A DNA stretch of 6,289 bases, taken from the NCBI GenBank assembly GCA_964447605.1, contig CAYUTA010000094.1, forward strand, positions 1 through 6,289, written 5' to 3'. The stretch comes from CAYUTA01 sp964447605 (GTDB lineage: Bacteria; Bacillota; Clostridia; Christensenellales; CAG-138). Position numbers and translations under genes: made by a program. This document shows positions 6,069 to 6,289 of this stretch, one piece after another (within the stretch, counting starts at the first letter, position 1; each line of letters starts with the position of its first letter). The notes under the pieces are model-generated. The model ran no database searches. It was given only the letters and a program-made list of their open reading frames with translations, and was not told the DNA's origin.

Positions 6069-6162
6069 GGGGGTTTCAGGGGGTGCGGCAGACTGCCCCG
6101 ATTCCCGTCGTGGCAGGAAAAGTACGGCCTACCGGCAAAAGGGCAGACTTCCCCCATGAAAC
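6069..6162. repeat. G/C-run inverted and direct repeat cluster
   Basis: GTTTCAGGGGG (6073-6083) faces CCCCCATGAAAC (6151-6162), an inverted repeat with one extra base. Nested inside is a direct repeat, GGCAGACTGCCCC-type (6087-6099, begins one base variable) and GGCAGACTTCCCC (6142-6154), plus smaller dyads such as CTGCC/GGCAG (6093-6097, 6112-6116). Two G5 runs (6069-6073, 6079-6083) flank TTTCA. No ORF explains it. The position between a truncated parA and another minus-strand gene on a likely mobile backbone allows a transfer, replication or partition site, or a transcriptional terminator of the upstream gene. None of these is proven. Confidence 0.5.
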
Positions 6163-6184
6163 TTTGAAGATAGAAATTAGATTG

Positions 6185-6289
6185 TTATGCTCTCAATAAT
6201 TCTTCTGATGTGTTTCTGAGATGTCGGTAAGCGTCTGCGCCTTTGGTCAGATCGCATCCAGCATTGATACGTTCTTCGAGGCAGCAGCA
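6185..6289 (-). CDS. Possible C-terminal fragment of an unidentified protein
   Basis: The minus strand is open from the window edge for 34 codons to a TAA at 6187-6185, reading ...LEERINAGCDLTKGADAY then RHLRNTSEELLRA. The charged, helical composition looks protein-like. I do not recognise a family, and a competing frame is open for part of the stretch, so this is a weak call. If real, the gene lies upstream of parA in the same orientation, with ~197 bases between them. Confidence 0.35.
   Translation of the reverse strand, partial: CCCLEERINAGCDLTKGADAYRHLRNTSEELLRA

Noticed and set aside
1..6289. CRISPR array, tRNA/rRNA gene, transposase or integrase
   Set aside because: No regularly spaced repeats, cloverleaf or recombinase motifs were seen. 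The mobile-element reading rests only on the broken parA and the repeats beside it.

Overview
This window looks like part of an anaerobic Gram-positive genome, most likely a gut-type Clostridia (Bacillota) lineage. The evidence is three consecutive lipoprotein signal peptides with long acidic/proline-alanine tethers, strong AGGAGG-type ribosome binding sites, no outer-membrane receptor or TonB partner, and a ParA with the KGGVAKTTT Walker A common on Clostridial conjugative elements. The main operon is GC-rich; the first ~110 bases are visibly AT-rich. Organism assignment is inference.

Layout. 1-112: AT-rich flank with a good extended -10 promoter (68-97). 113-277: cobalamin (B12) riboswitch aptamer, recognised by its B12 box (253-268) and closing stem. 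278-405: expression platform ending in a strong 14-bp intrinsic terminator (365-405). 477-5602: five-gene plus-strand operon, comprising (1) a lipoprotein CbiK-type anaerobic cobaltochelatase, (2) a small lipoprotein with a beta-rich, NEAT-like domain, (3) a substrate-binding lipoprotein carrying a related domain at its N-terminus, (4) a FecCD/BtuC-type permease and (5) a FecE/BtuD-type ATPase with a ~115-residue C-terminal extension. 5577-5987 (minus): the N-terminal half of a ParA/Soj ATPase whose homology stops near 5615, where the operon begins. 6001-6184: non-coding, repeat-rich stretch. 6185-6289 (minus): a possible C-terminal fragment of another gene.

How it may work. When B12 is scarce the riboswitch should let transcription pass the terminator, making a surface-displayed chelatase, one or two surface ligand-capture domains and a class III metal-chelate/tetrapyrrole importer. 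The riboswitch argues that the cargo is a corrinoid, a corrinoid precursor or cobalt. The binding protein, permease and ATPase alone do not distinguish these from haem or siderophore. The striking point is an apparently complete CbiK active site placed outside the membrane next to an importer, suggesting metal insertion or removal, or tetrapyrrole capture, before or during uptake.

The right side (truncated parA, repeats, gene fragment) looks like a mobile-element backbone into which the operon has been joined. No integrase, transposase, tRNA or CRISPR array is visible in the window.
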